Origin: Bacillota bacterium
GTDB taxonomy: Bacteria > Bacillota > Clostridia > Lachnospirales > Lachnospiraceae
Direction of reading: 5' to 3'
Length of the DNA stretch: 64,000 nt
NCBI GenBank assembly: GCA_023411555.1
Contig: JAEYOQ010000058.1
Span: forward strand, 103,292-167,291
This document shows positions 53,266 through 60,751 of the stretch, piece after piece. The notes below the pieces were generated by a model. The model was not told the origin of the DNA. It worked only from the letters and a program-made list of their open reading frames with translations, and searched no databases. The stretch's first letter is position 1. The number at the start of each line of letters is the position of its first letter. The position numbers and the translations under genes are program-made.

Positions 53266-53916
53266 ATGTTTAAACAACTAAGAATAGGGAAGCGTCGGAT
53301 GGTAGGAATGATACTCGGCAATTTGCTAATCAGTCTCGGTGTCTGTCTCTTCAAAACCTCCGGAATGGGAAATGATCCTTTTTCCGGTATGATTATGTCA
53401 GTATCGGAACTGATCCATTTTTCTTACTCGAACTTACTGGTGCTGCTAGATGCATTCATATTCATTATAGAGTTTACCCTGGGGCGAAAGTATGTTGGGG
53501 CCGGAACCTTCGTTAACTGGTTCTTAATCGGCTATGCAGCCGAATTCTTTATATCCTTATCCGGCAAAATAGTTACAACCCCACAGACCTTCCTCGAGCA
53601 ATTACCTTTTGTCGTTCTAGGGGTATTGATAATCAGCCTTGGTGTCTCCTTGTACCAGACCTCGGATGCCGGTATAGCACCCTATGACAGCTTGGCTTTG
53701 ATCATGGACGAACGCATCCCTAAGCTACCGTACTTCTGGTGCCGCATGATCTGCGATGCGACCTGTGTTGTAATCTGTCTGCTCACAGGCGGCCTAGTCG
53801 GACTCGGAACCTTCCTATGTGCATTCGGCTTAGGTCCTGTCATTCATTACTTCAATTTGCATATATCACAGAAGGTAATCAATGCGAACCGTGCAACAGA
53901 ATATAGACAAGGCTAA
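53266..53916 (+). CDS. YczE/YitT-like membrane protein, 216 aa
   Basis: Five hydrophobic helices with the YczE-type repeat: LISLGVCLFKTSGMGNDPFS in the first half and IISLGVSLYQTSDAGIAPYD in the second, showing an internal duplication of the short GVxLxxTSxxGxxP(Y/F) segment. The role of the family is unknown; some members are transporters or surfactin-related. It follows the SDR gene in the same direction and ends at a large hairpin. Confidence 0.85.
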   Translation: MFKQLRIGKRRMVGMILGNLLISLGVCLFKTSGMGNDPFSGMIMSVSELIHFSYSNLLVLLDAFIFIIEFTLGRKYVGAGTFVNWFLIGYAAEFFISLSGKIVTTPQTFLEQLPFVVLGVLIISLGVSLYQTSDAGIAPYDSLALIMDERIPKLPYFWCRMICDATCVVICLLTGGLVGLGTFLCAFGLGPVIHYFNLHISQKVINANRATEYRQG

Positions 53917-53943
53917 TCAATTAATTGAATAATCCTCATAAGA

Positions 53944-54033
53944 AAAAAGCTATTTCATAACATATTCATTCGGATAAGATATGAATAACATCCCCCTTAC
54001 CCGTGCTAACAAATATGTTAGAAATAGCTTTTT
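53944..54033. terminator. Large nested hairpin between convergent genes
   Basis: AAAAAGCTATTTCaTAACATAT pairs with ATATGTTAGAAATAGCTTTTT across about 50 bases, with an inner hairpin TATTCAT/ATGAATA (53963-53987). An alternative pair is CTAACA/TGTTAG (54006-54021). A and T runs lie on the outer sides, suggesting termination for the plus-strand YczE gene and possibly the minus-strand YkgJ gene. Confidence 0.7.
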
Positions 54034-54047
54034 ATCAACAAAAGCAT

Positions 54048-54131
54048 AGCATGCCTACCCTGCAGGCACAAATCTTGTCAAAGCGAATTACATTCGCTTG
54101 GTGTGAATTATGCTTTTCAATAAGTCACACT
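54048..54131 (+). repeat. Degenerate third copy of the 91-bp repeat
   Basis: It begins GCATGCCTACCC and ends with GTGTGAATTATG...AAGTCACACT, like copy 1 (ACATACCTACCC ... TTTTCACACT), but the inside has changed. It overlaps the stop codon of the YkgJ gene. Confidence 0.55.
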
Positions 54132-54790
54132 ATTAGTAGGCTCTGCGCCTCTCGTAAACGGAGGTTAAACTGTGAATAGAAATCCTCCTCTACCTGGTAC
54201 TCTTTTCTGTAGAACTGATTTAGTACATACAGATTAATCATCTTTACCCTGTTTTCATTCTCGGTATTCTTTATTATATCCTCCACATCATTCAGAAAAT
54301 AATGCCAGTCTATCAAAAACTGCTTATTCCTGGCCAGATTAGGCGTATCAATCCACTTACCAACCTTGATAGGAGCAGTTGCACTGCAAGGGCATTCCTT
54401 ACTCTGAAGAATATAGGAGAAATCGTGATTCTCATAATATCTCCCTAGGGGAAAGATTCTGCATATACCAGGACGGTAGGAGTGGATACTGCACCGTCCC
54501 TCCTTATCTAAGAAAGCACAGGCCTCTTTCTCACCTGACATCCTAAGATTGGGAAGTATAATCCCATCCACCACATTTAATTCAACGATATACGCAAGAA
54601 GCTGCTCGAAGGTTACATTCATGTTGGTTGTAATCCGATACACATCATAGGGATCCAATACAATCGAATTGCCCATACCTCTGCAGCAAGCCGGTTCTCC
54701 TTGGCAGCCATCGCAGCCAATCTCCACCAAATCCTTAAGTTCATAAAGCTTTCCGTCTGATATATCCTCCAGACTACAGTTTCTTTTCAT
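54125..54790 (-). CDS. YkgJ family cysteine-cluster protein (zinc/iron-chelating domain), 221 aa
   Basis: Two Cys clusters are present: GCDGCQGEPACCRGMGNSIV near residue 28 and CAFLDKEGRCSIHSYRPGIC near 85, followed by KECPCS. These are the CxxCxxxCC-type ligands of the family, thought to bind zinc or an iron-sulfur cluster. The C-terminal 80 residues are helical. The function is not known. The stop codon lies inside a repeat element. Confidence 0.9.
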   Translation of the reverse strand: MKRNCSLEDISDGKLYELKDLVEIGCDGCQGEPACCRGMGNSIVLDPYDVYRITTNMNVTFEQLLAYIVELNVVDGIILPNLRMSGEKEACAFLDKEGRCSIHSYRPGICRIFPLGRYYENHDFSYILQSKECPCSATAPIKVGKWIDTPNLARNKQFLIDWHYFLNDVEDIIKNTENENRVKMINLYVLNQFYRKEYQVEEDFYSQFNLRLREAQSLLIV

Positions 54791-54839
54791 TCTTCTTCCT
54801 CACTTGATCTTGACTTCTTTCAACTATCACATTATAACA

Positions 54840-54905
54840 CAACATGCCTACCCTTGCGTACGAATTACATCCAAATGTTGAGAAATATATATTATTATTC
54901 ACACA
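54840..54905 (+). repeat. Possible fourth, strongly decayed repeat copy
   Basis: It opens AACATGCCTACCC and closes with TTCACACA, the two ends shared by the other copies, with unrelated A+T-rich sequence in between. It lies upstream of the YkgJ start and downstream of the aminotransferase. Confidence 0.4.
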
Positions 54906-54937
54906 TATCCATAGATTGTTCCGGCCCGGTCTAAGGT

Positions 54938-56155
54938 TTATTGCCCTTTATACCCACTCAAAAACATCTCGAATTTATCCATAGCAACCTTTAGATCCTC
55001 TACTCTAGGCAAATAAACGATCCTGAAATGGTCAGGCTCCTTCCAATTGAAGCCACCGCCATGAACCATAAGTACATGCTGCTCCTTCAGAAAATCAAGA
55101 ACAAATCGCTCATCATCGAATATTTTATACCTCTTGGTATCAATCTTAGGAAAGGTATAGAAGGCAGCCTTTGGCTTGACCACAGTGATTCCAGGTATAT
55201 TACTCAGTCGATTCGTGATGTATTCCCGCTGCTCATAGATACGCCCACCGGGCAGAAGGAGCTCATCAGAGCTTTGATACCCTCCCAGAGCGGTCTGAAC
55301 AATCTGCTGCGCCGGAACATTGGAACAGAGCCGCATGGAGGATAGCATGTTAAGCCCCTCTATATAGCCTTGTGCCTTTGATTTATCACCACAGAGGCAC
55401 ATCCAGCCCACCCGGAAGCCGGCAATTCGATGTGACTTGGATAATCCGTTAAAGGTTACCGTTAAGAGGTCCGGCGCCAAGGATGCGATCGATATGTGCT
55501 CCTTGCCGTCCATAACCAGTCTATCATAAATCTCATCCGAGAAGATGACCAGCTCATGCTCTCTTGCAATCTCAACGATCTGCTCCAGAACTTCCTTGGG
55601 ATAAAGAGCACCCGTTGGGTTATTGGGATTAATGATTACAATCCCCTTTGTTCTATCCGTTATCTTTTTCCTGATATCATCAATGTCAGGGTTCCAGTCT
55701 GCCTGTTCATCACAAATATAATGAACCACAGTCCCTCCGGCAAGAGTGGCAGCCGCTGTCCAAAGTGGGTAATCAGGAGAAGGAACTAGAATCTCATCGC
55801 CATTATCAAGTAAGCCCTGCATTGCCATGGAGATCATCTCACTTACGCCGTTACCGGTGTAGATATCATTCATTCCGACATTGGGAATATTCTTCAGCTG
55901 ACAATACTGCATAATTGCTTTTCTGGCAGAGAAGATTCCCTTCGAATCGGAATATCCTTCTGACTGTGACAGATTCGCCATCATATCACGAATCACCTCA
56001 TAGGGTGCCTCAAATCCAAAGGGTGCCGGATTACCGATATTCAGCTTCATGATCTTAATTCCCTGTTCGATCATTCTATCCGCTTCATCCACAACAGGTC
56101 CTCTCACATCGTAAGCTACATTATCAAGCTTTTTTGTCTTTCCAATCAGTTTCAT
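54938..56155 (-). CDS. Alanine-type aminotransferase (class I/II, AlaT-like), 405 aa
   Basis: A fold-type I PLP enzyme: NPAPFGFEAPYEVIRDM at the start, YTGNGVSEMISMAMQGL for the cofactor loop, NPNNPTGALYPKEVLEQI, FSDEIYDRLV, and FNGLSKSHRIAGFRVGWM with the PLP-binding Lys. Its resemblance is to AlaA/AlaT alanine transaminases. AGGAG precedes the ATG. The upstream T-box with an Ala-type specifier supports a role in making alanine (pyruvate plus glutamate) when tRNA-Ala is uncharged. Confidence 0.92.
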   Translation of the reverse strand: MKLIGKTKKLDNVAYDVRGPVVDEADRMIEQGIKIMKLNIGNPAPFGFEAPYEVIRDMMANLSQSEGYSDSKGIFSARKAIMQYCQLKNIPNVGMNDIYTGNGVSEMISMAMQGLLDNGDEILVPSPDYPLWTAAATLAGGTVVHYICDEQADWNPDIDDIRKKITDRTKGIVIINPNNPTGALYPKEVLEQIVEIAREHELVIFSDEIYDRLVMDGKEHISIASLAPDLLTVTFNGLSKSHRIAGFRVGWMCLCGDKSKAQGYIEGLNMLSSMRLCSNVPAQQIVQTALGGYQSSDELLLPGGRIYEQREYITNRLSNIPGITVVKPKAAFYTFPKIDTKRYKIFDDERFVLDFLKEQHVLMVHGGGFNWKEPDHFRIVYLPRVEDLKVAMDKFEMFLSGYKGQ

Positions 56156-56206
56156 AGCTCTTCTCCTTTTCTCCTAATTAATTTTATACTTCGAAAATCA
56201 TGAATC

Positions 56207-56512
56207 AAAAAAACCCTAAGCCAACCTTTGTCAGCTTAGGGCGAATTATTAATCCGTGTTACCACCTAAATTCAGAGAAATCTCTGCTCTCAACTCAGTT
56301 CCATCGCAAATCCTTCTGAGATTACGATAAACCAATTCCGCTATAACGGGCGGATACCCGATGAAGTCTACTTTGCAAGTAATAGGCTCGCTGTTCGGTC
56401 CATGGCTCAGAAACTGCTTCCATACCTTCTTCACAAGAATTTGCACCAGCCATTCTCTCTCTGTAGATCAGAAAATATGTACTCCTTTTCGTCACTGCCT
56501 CTTTAAATATTA
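56207..56512 (-). promoter_or_regulatory. T-box riboswitch, specifier GCA (alanine)
   Basis: The reverse strand has the stem I features AGUA (GA motif), AGAGAG and GGUGCAAAUUC. The specifier loop reads GGAAGCAGU, giving GCA (plus bases 56415-56417), an Ala codon, in the same context as GGC in B. subtilis glyQS. The T-box sequence AGGUGGUAACACGG (56254-56267) is intact. A terminator follows: CCCTAAGCtgac / ggCTTAGGG with T7 (56207-56243). Uncharged tRNA-Ala would pair with the T-box and prevent termination. Confidence 0.9.
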
Positions 56513-56518
56513 AATGCA

Positions 56519-56547
56519 ATAATAAACTCATTTTATGGATTTGTCAA
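56519..56547 (-). promoter_or_regulatory. Sigma-A promoter of the T-box/aminotransferase unit
   Basis: On the reverse strand TTGACA (56542-56547), a 17-base spacer and TATTAT (56519-56524) lie immediately before the leader. This is one of the best sigma-A matches in the window. Confidence 0.9.
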
Positions 56548-56587
56548 TAGAAAGTTTGATGAAAATCCTCCGGCAGGCCGATGTAGC

Positions 56588-57583
56588 TCATGTTAACGAA
56601 TGGAAGCATCGAATAAATTGTCCCTCGCTAACCTCTCTAACCTCCGGTAATTCCTTAGCACATCTTTCCTCGGCGACAGGACAACGGCTTTTGAATGGGC
56701 ATCCCTTACTTTCCGGAGTCCAAAAGGTAACCTCAGATTCTTTATCCTTTAATACTGGTAACTCTACCACTCCTTCTCTTTCCGGATCTGGAGCAGCTGT
56801 AACCAAGAGCTTTGTATAGGGATGTGCAGGACTTACAATAACCTTATTCACATCACCCCACTCAACCATATGCCCAGCATACAAAACAATGATTCTATCC
56901 GCAAAATATCGTGCCGTGGCTATATCGTGAGTGATGTAAACAAAGGATTTATTATTTTCCTTTTTCAGCTTGTTCATAAGGTTTAGAATTCCCAACCGAA
57001 TGGATACGTCTAGCATCGAGGTTGGCTCATCCGCAAATATAACCTCTGCACCAACAGATAAGATTCTTGCTAAGTATGCTCTTTGTCTTTGCCCACCAGA
57101 GAGCTGATGAGGATGTTTTCTTCCTTGCTCTTCCGGCGGAATCAGCCCAACCAAAGTCAGATACTCATCCATCTTATTCTTCATGGTTATTTTGTCAGAG
57201 GGATGATATAATTTAAGTGGTCTCTCAAGATGATAATAAATATTATGTAACGGATTTAGGGAGGAAAAGGGGTCTTGGAAAATCATCTGTACCTTTTGGC
57301 GATAGTTCGTTAATTGCTGGCCCTTCAGTTTATGAATGTCATCATTTTCAAAAGTCATTGATCCTGATGTTGGGTTGTAAAATCTCATTGCAACCCTGCA
57401 TATCGTAGATTTTCCACATCCTGATTCACCGACAATTGCTAATGCTTCACCTCTATATAAATCAAAGGTGATATCATTCAAGGCACGTAACGTTTTCTTC
57501 TTAGACAGGATAGATTTCCCACCGATTTTGAAATCCATCACAACGTTATTTACACTTAATATTTTCTGCTTTTCTTCTTTCAT
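56588..57583 (-). CDS. oppF: Oligopeptide ABC transporter ATPase, OppF-type, 331 aa
   Basis: Walker A GESGCGKSTICRVAM near residue 50, Q-loop MIFQDPFSSLNP, signature LSGGQRQRAYLARIL, Walker B VIFADEPTSMLDVS and switch His THDIATARYF are complete. The C-terminal oligopeptide-type domain (FKSRCPVAEERCAKELPEV) carries the Cys cluster of OppD/F proteins that can hold an iron-sulfur cluster. The start ATG follows CGAGGTG; the frame opens 15 codons earlier within oppD. It is last in the operon. Confidence 0.93.
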   Translation of the reverse strand: MKEEKQKILSVNNVVMDFKIGGKSILSKKKTLRALNDITFDLYRGEALAIVGESGCGKSTICRVAMRFYNPTSGSMTFENDDIHKLKGQQLTNYRQKVQMIFQDPFSSLNPLHNIYYHLERPLKLYHPSDKITMKNKMDEYLTLVGLIPPEEQGRKHPHQLSGGQRQRAYLARILSVGAEVIFADEPTSMLDVSIRLGILNLMNKLKKENNKSFVYITHDIATARYFADRIIVLYAGHMVEWGDVNKVIVSPAHPYTKLLVTAAPDPEREGVVELPVLKDKESEVTFWTPESKGCPFKSRCPVAEERCAKELPEVREVSEGQFIRCFHSLT

Positions 57584-57617
57584 TTCACACCTCGTATAAT
57601 TGATACATTGCGGGTTG

Positions 57618-58586
57618 TTAGGTGGCATCTAATGGATTATGGCAATAAAAGAACCCATCCTTGGTGATACTAAGCTCCGGCTCATTAGTAAAGCACTCCT
57701 TACATGCTCTAAAACAACGTTCTTGAAATCTGCAGCCTACAGGAATCGCATTCACATCCAATGGAGTTCCGGGTATTCCCTCCATATACTTCACTTCTCC
57801 TTTCAAGGAAGGAAATGAGTTCTTTAAGCCGAAGGTATATGGATGTCTTGGATTATGCAGAATTCTCTCAGAAGAAGCCTCCTCTACAATCTTTCCGGCG
57901 TACATAATTCCGATTGTATCGCAGAACTCCATCATCAAACTGATATCATGTGTAATAAAAAGAATAGAGAATTTTAACTCCTTTTTCAGGTCATAAATGC
58001 ATTGTAGAATATCCCTTTGAACTACAGTATCTAGTGCGGTCGTAGGTTCGTCTAAGATAAGAAGTCTTGGTCTAAGCGCTAAAGCCATTGCAATCACTGC
58101 TCTCTGGCGCATACCGCCTGAATACTGATGAGGATAATCCTTTAGTCTTTCTGCCGGGATACCTACAAAGGATAAGAGTTCTTCCGCCCTCTTTCTGTAT
58201 TCATTGTTATTATTGGCAATCCCATGGTACCTAAATATCTCGTAAAACTGTTTTTCCATCGTTACGACGGGATTCAAGGAGTTCATGGCCGATTGGAATA
58301 CCATGGCTATCTCACTCCAGCGTAATTGCTGAACCTGATCTTCGTTCATATGTACAATATCATTACCATCAAACATAATCTGCCCATCTGATATTAACGC
58401 CGGAGGCCTGTGCAATCTCATAAGAGAGAATGCAATCGTACTCTTTCCACAGCCGGATTCTCCCGCCAAGCCATAGCTTTGACCCTCTTTGATTGAAAAG
58501 CTGACATTGTCTACCGCTCTAACATGTCCTCCTTTTACAGTTACATAATCAACGCAAAGTCCTTTTACCGTTAATAAATCCCCCAT
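57618..58586 (-). CDS. oppD: Oligopeptide ABC transporter ATPase, OppD-type, 322 aa
   Basis: Walker A GESGCGKSTIAFSLM near residue 38, YSGGMRQRAVIAMALAL signature, RLLILDEPTTALDTVVQ Walker B and THDISLMMEFCDTIGI. The C-terminus has CRFQERCFRACKECF, the OppD-type Cys set. AAGGAGG is upstream of the ATG used; another ATG nine codons earlier precedes it. Paired with OppF as the heterodimeric motor. Confidence 0.93.
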   Translation of the reverse strand: MGDLLTVKGLCVDYVTVKGGHVRAVDNVSFSIKEGQSYGLAGESGCGKSTIAFSLMRLHRPPALISDGQIMFDGNDIVHMNEDQVQQLRWSEIAMVFQSAMNSLNPVVTMEKQFYEIFRYHGIANNNNEYRKRAEELLSFVGIPAERLKDYPHQYSGGMRQRAVIAMALALRPRLLILDEPTTALDTVVQRDILQCIYDLKKELKFSILFITHDISLMMEFCDTIGIMYAGKIVEEASSERILHNPRHPYTFGLKNSFPSLKGEVKYMEGIPGTPLDVNAIPVGCRFQERCFRACKECFTNEPELSITKDGFFYCHNPLDAT

Positions 58587-58605
58587 CTCCAGGTTAACCT
58601 CCTTC

Positions 58606-59547
58606 CTATTCAATGTTAGTCAAGCTTCTCTTTTTCATATTCTCTCTTTTTGCCTGTATTTTTTTCACTTTATAATAAGCTCTCATAATTCTTTGTGCCT
58701 TCAATTTAGGATTTGACACTTCATCTATAGAGAAGTTGATTAAGGTAAGTCCAACACCAAATATAACAATACCGGAGATAGGACCGATCAATTCCCACCA
58801 CGTACCGCTTGTCAATGCTCCAGATTTATTCGCATTAAAAAGCATGATTCCCCAGGTACACGAAAGTGGATCACCAAAGCCAATGAACTCAAGAGTAGCA
58901 CTAGCTGTGATGGCATAGATCAATGTACTGACAAAAGCAGAGCTTATGATAGACAGCATATTGGGCATAATCTCTACGAACAGGATTCTAAGCTTTGATT
59001 CTCCTAAGGTTTCAGCCGAGTAAACAAATTCTCTGTTTCTCAAGCTCATGGTCTGAGCACGAAGAACACGAGCATTCCATGGCCAGGAGGTCAGACCAAT
59101 AATAACACTAATCAAGAATGGCGATACCCCGTCTAGCATTGCTGCAACGATAAGCAGCAAGACAATATTGGGTATAACCATAATAATATTGATTACTGTC
59201 GTTATAATGTTATCGTACCATCCCCCAAAATAACCCGAAGTGATTCCAAAAACGATTCCTAGAAACACGGTAAGAACCCCTGCAAATATACCTACCAGGA
59301 TTGATACTCGACCTCCATACAGGGATTGAGCAAATACATCATTACCCAATTGAGTTGTACCTAAGATATGCGTTAGTGAGGGTGCGCTATGATATTCGTC
59401 AACGAATCTATGGGTAGGATCAATACTTGTAAACAGGTTTGCCCCAAGGGTAAGGAGAAGAATGATTAGTACCAAAATAGCTCCAATACTTGTTTTGGGA
59501 CTATTTCTGAAAAAGCGTATTATATTACTATTCCATATTTTTCTCAT
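58606..59547 (-). CDS. oppC: Oligopeptide ABC transporter permease, OppC-type, 313 aa
   Basis: An N-terminal helix (SIGAILVLIILLLTLGANLF), a periplasm-facing segment with HILGTTQLGNDVFAQSLYGG, then five helices and the EAA loop AETLGESKLRILFVEIMPN, which contacts the ATPases. The terminal segment is unusually long and basic, about 45 residues beyond the last helix. It overlaps no neighbour; GGAGACAGAG precedes the ATG. Confidence 0.92.
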   Translation of the reverse strand: MRKIWNSNIIRFFRNSPKTSIGAILVLIILLLTLGANLFTSIDPTHRFVDEYHSAPSLTHILGTTQLGNDVFAQSLYGGRVSILVGIFAGVLTVFLGIVFGITSGYFGGWYDNIITTVINIIMVIPNIVLLLIVAAMLDGVSPFLISVIIGLTSWPWNARVLRAQTMSLRNREFVYSAETLGESKLRILFVEIMPNMLSIISSAFVSTLIYAITASATLEFIGFGDPLSCTWGIMLFNANKSGALTSGTWWELIGPISGIVIFGVGLTLINFSIDEVSNPKLKAQRIMRAYYKVKKIQAKRENMKKRSLTNIE

Positions 59548-59570
59548 ATACTCTCTGTCTCCTTTTCCAA

Positions 59571-60569
59571 TCAGTGTCCATTCACACCTTGTCTTCGAGT
59601 TCTCGGATCCAGGATCATGATGCTAATGTCTGCAATAAAATTAGCAGTAAGCATCACTATGGTTGTCATGAGCAGTATCCCTTGCATTAATGGATAGTCT
59701 CGTCTGCTGATGGCCATGACCATTACTTGACCCAGGCCAGGATAATTAAAGACCTGTTCGATGATCAATGATCCACCTAAAAGAAAGCCTATCTGCATTG
59801 CAAGTGATGTAACAACGGGTAAAAGTGCATTTCTCGCTCCATAACCAAACATGATCTTACGATCAGGCACACCCTTGGCAATTCCCATCACAATATAATC
59901 TTCACCAAGTTGGTTAATCATATTGGCCCTCATGCCCATAATTCCTCCCAAGCCTGTAATAACTACTGAAAGAACCGGCAAGAATGCGTGATAAGCAACA
60001 TCCCCTATGTATTGAAAGACATTGTCAGGTACAAAGAGCGGAGTAACCGCATAGCCTCTTGGAAATATATCCGTAAAAGCAAGTGCAATGCTTAAAATAA
60101 TCGCTGTTACAACGGATGGGATATTAGCCAAAATCTGCCCACCAACGGTAAAGGTTGTATCTAATCTGCTGCCGCGTTTCCATGCAACAAGGATACCAAG
60201 CAGTGTATTTATAATAAATCCGAGAATCAATGCTGTTCCCAAAAGAAATACTGTCCATCTCACTCCACGCCCCGTAGCTTCCAATACTGTCTGTGGGAAG
60301 AAGGTAAAAGAAACTCCCCAGTCACCTTTAAAAATGCTTACAATATAATTAAAGAAGCTTATGATAACGGGTTTCTGTGTATCGTATCCAAATAATTTTT
60401 CTACCGCAGCGATTGTAGCGTTATCAACAACTCCACCTGATTGATACAAGTTAGATAAGAACATCTGAACCGGATTTCCCGGCATCATACGTGGAAGAAA
60501 AAAATTGACAGCCAAGGCTCCAAAGAACGCTAAGATATAAAACCATAACCTTTTTAAAATGTATTTCAC
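59571..60569 (-). CDS. oppB: Oligopeptide ABC transporter permease, OppB-type, 332 aa
   Basis: Six helices, with the DppB/OppB opening ILKRLWFYILAFFGALAVNF followed by PRMMPGNPVQMFL. The EAA loop IAKGVPDRKIMFGYGARNAL is present. The GTG start used has GGAGGTGA at 8 bases; the in-frame TTG six codons earlier overlaps that site. It pairs with OppC to form the channel. Confidence 0.92.
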   Translation of the reverse strand: MKYILKRLWFYILAFFGALAVNFFLPRMMPGNPVQMFLSNLYQSGGVVDNATIAAVEKLFGYDTQKPVIISFFNYIVSIFKGDWGVSFTFFPQTVLEATGRGVRWTVFLLGTALILGFIINTLLGILVAWKRGSRLDTTFTVGGQILANIPSVVTAIILSIALAFTDIFPRGYAVTPLFVPDNVFQYIGDVAYHAFLPVLSVVITGLGGIMGMRANMINQLGEDYIVMGIAKGVPDRKIMFGYGARNALLPVVTSLAMQIGFLLGGSLIIEQVFNYPGLGQVMVMAISRRDYPLMQGILLMTTIVMLTANFIADISIMILDPRTRRQGVNGH

Positions 60570-60629
60570 AGCTATCTTCACCTCCAAGAATATGGTCTAT
60601 ATAAAGTATTAAATTATATAGTATAAAAA

Positions 60630-60706
60630 CAGGAAAGGACAACGCACATCCCTATGATCTCATTAATAGAGATTATCCAGTATGGGATTCATGTTATCCT
60701 TTCCTG
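60630..60706 (-). terminator. Intercistronic hairpin between oppA and oppB
   Basis: On the reverse strand CAGGAAAGGA pairs with TCCTTTCCTG, with inner pairing ATCCCATA/TAGGGAT and ATCTC/GAGAT, followed by TTTTTAT. As a leaky terminator it would keep OppA at higher level than the permease and ATPase genes. Confidence 0.75.
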
Positions 60707-60751
60707 AGTGTTAGCTTATGTATTGAAGCATCCCCTTAACTGATTCATTCA

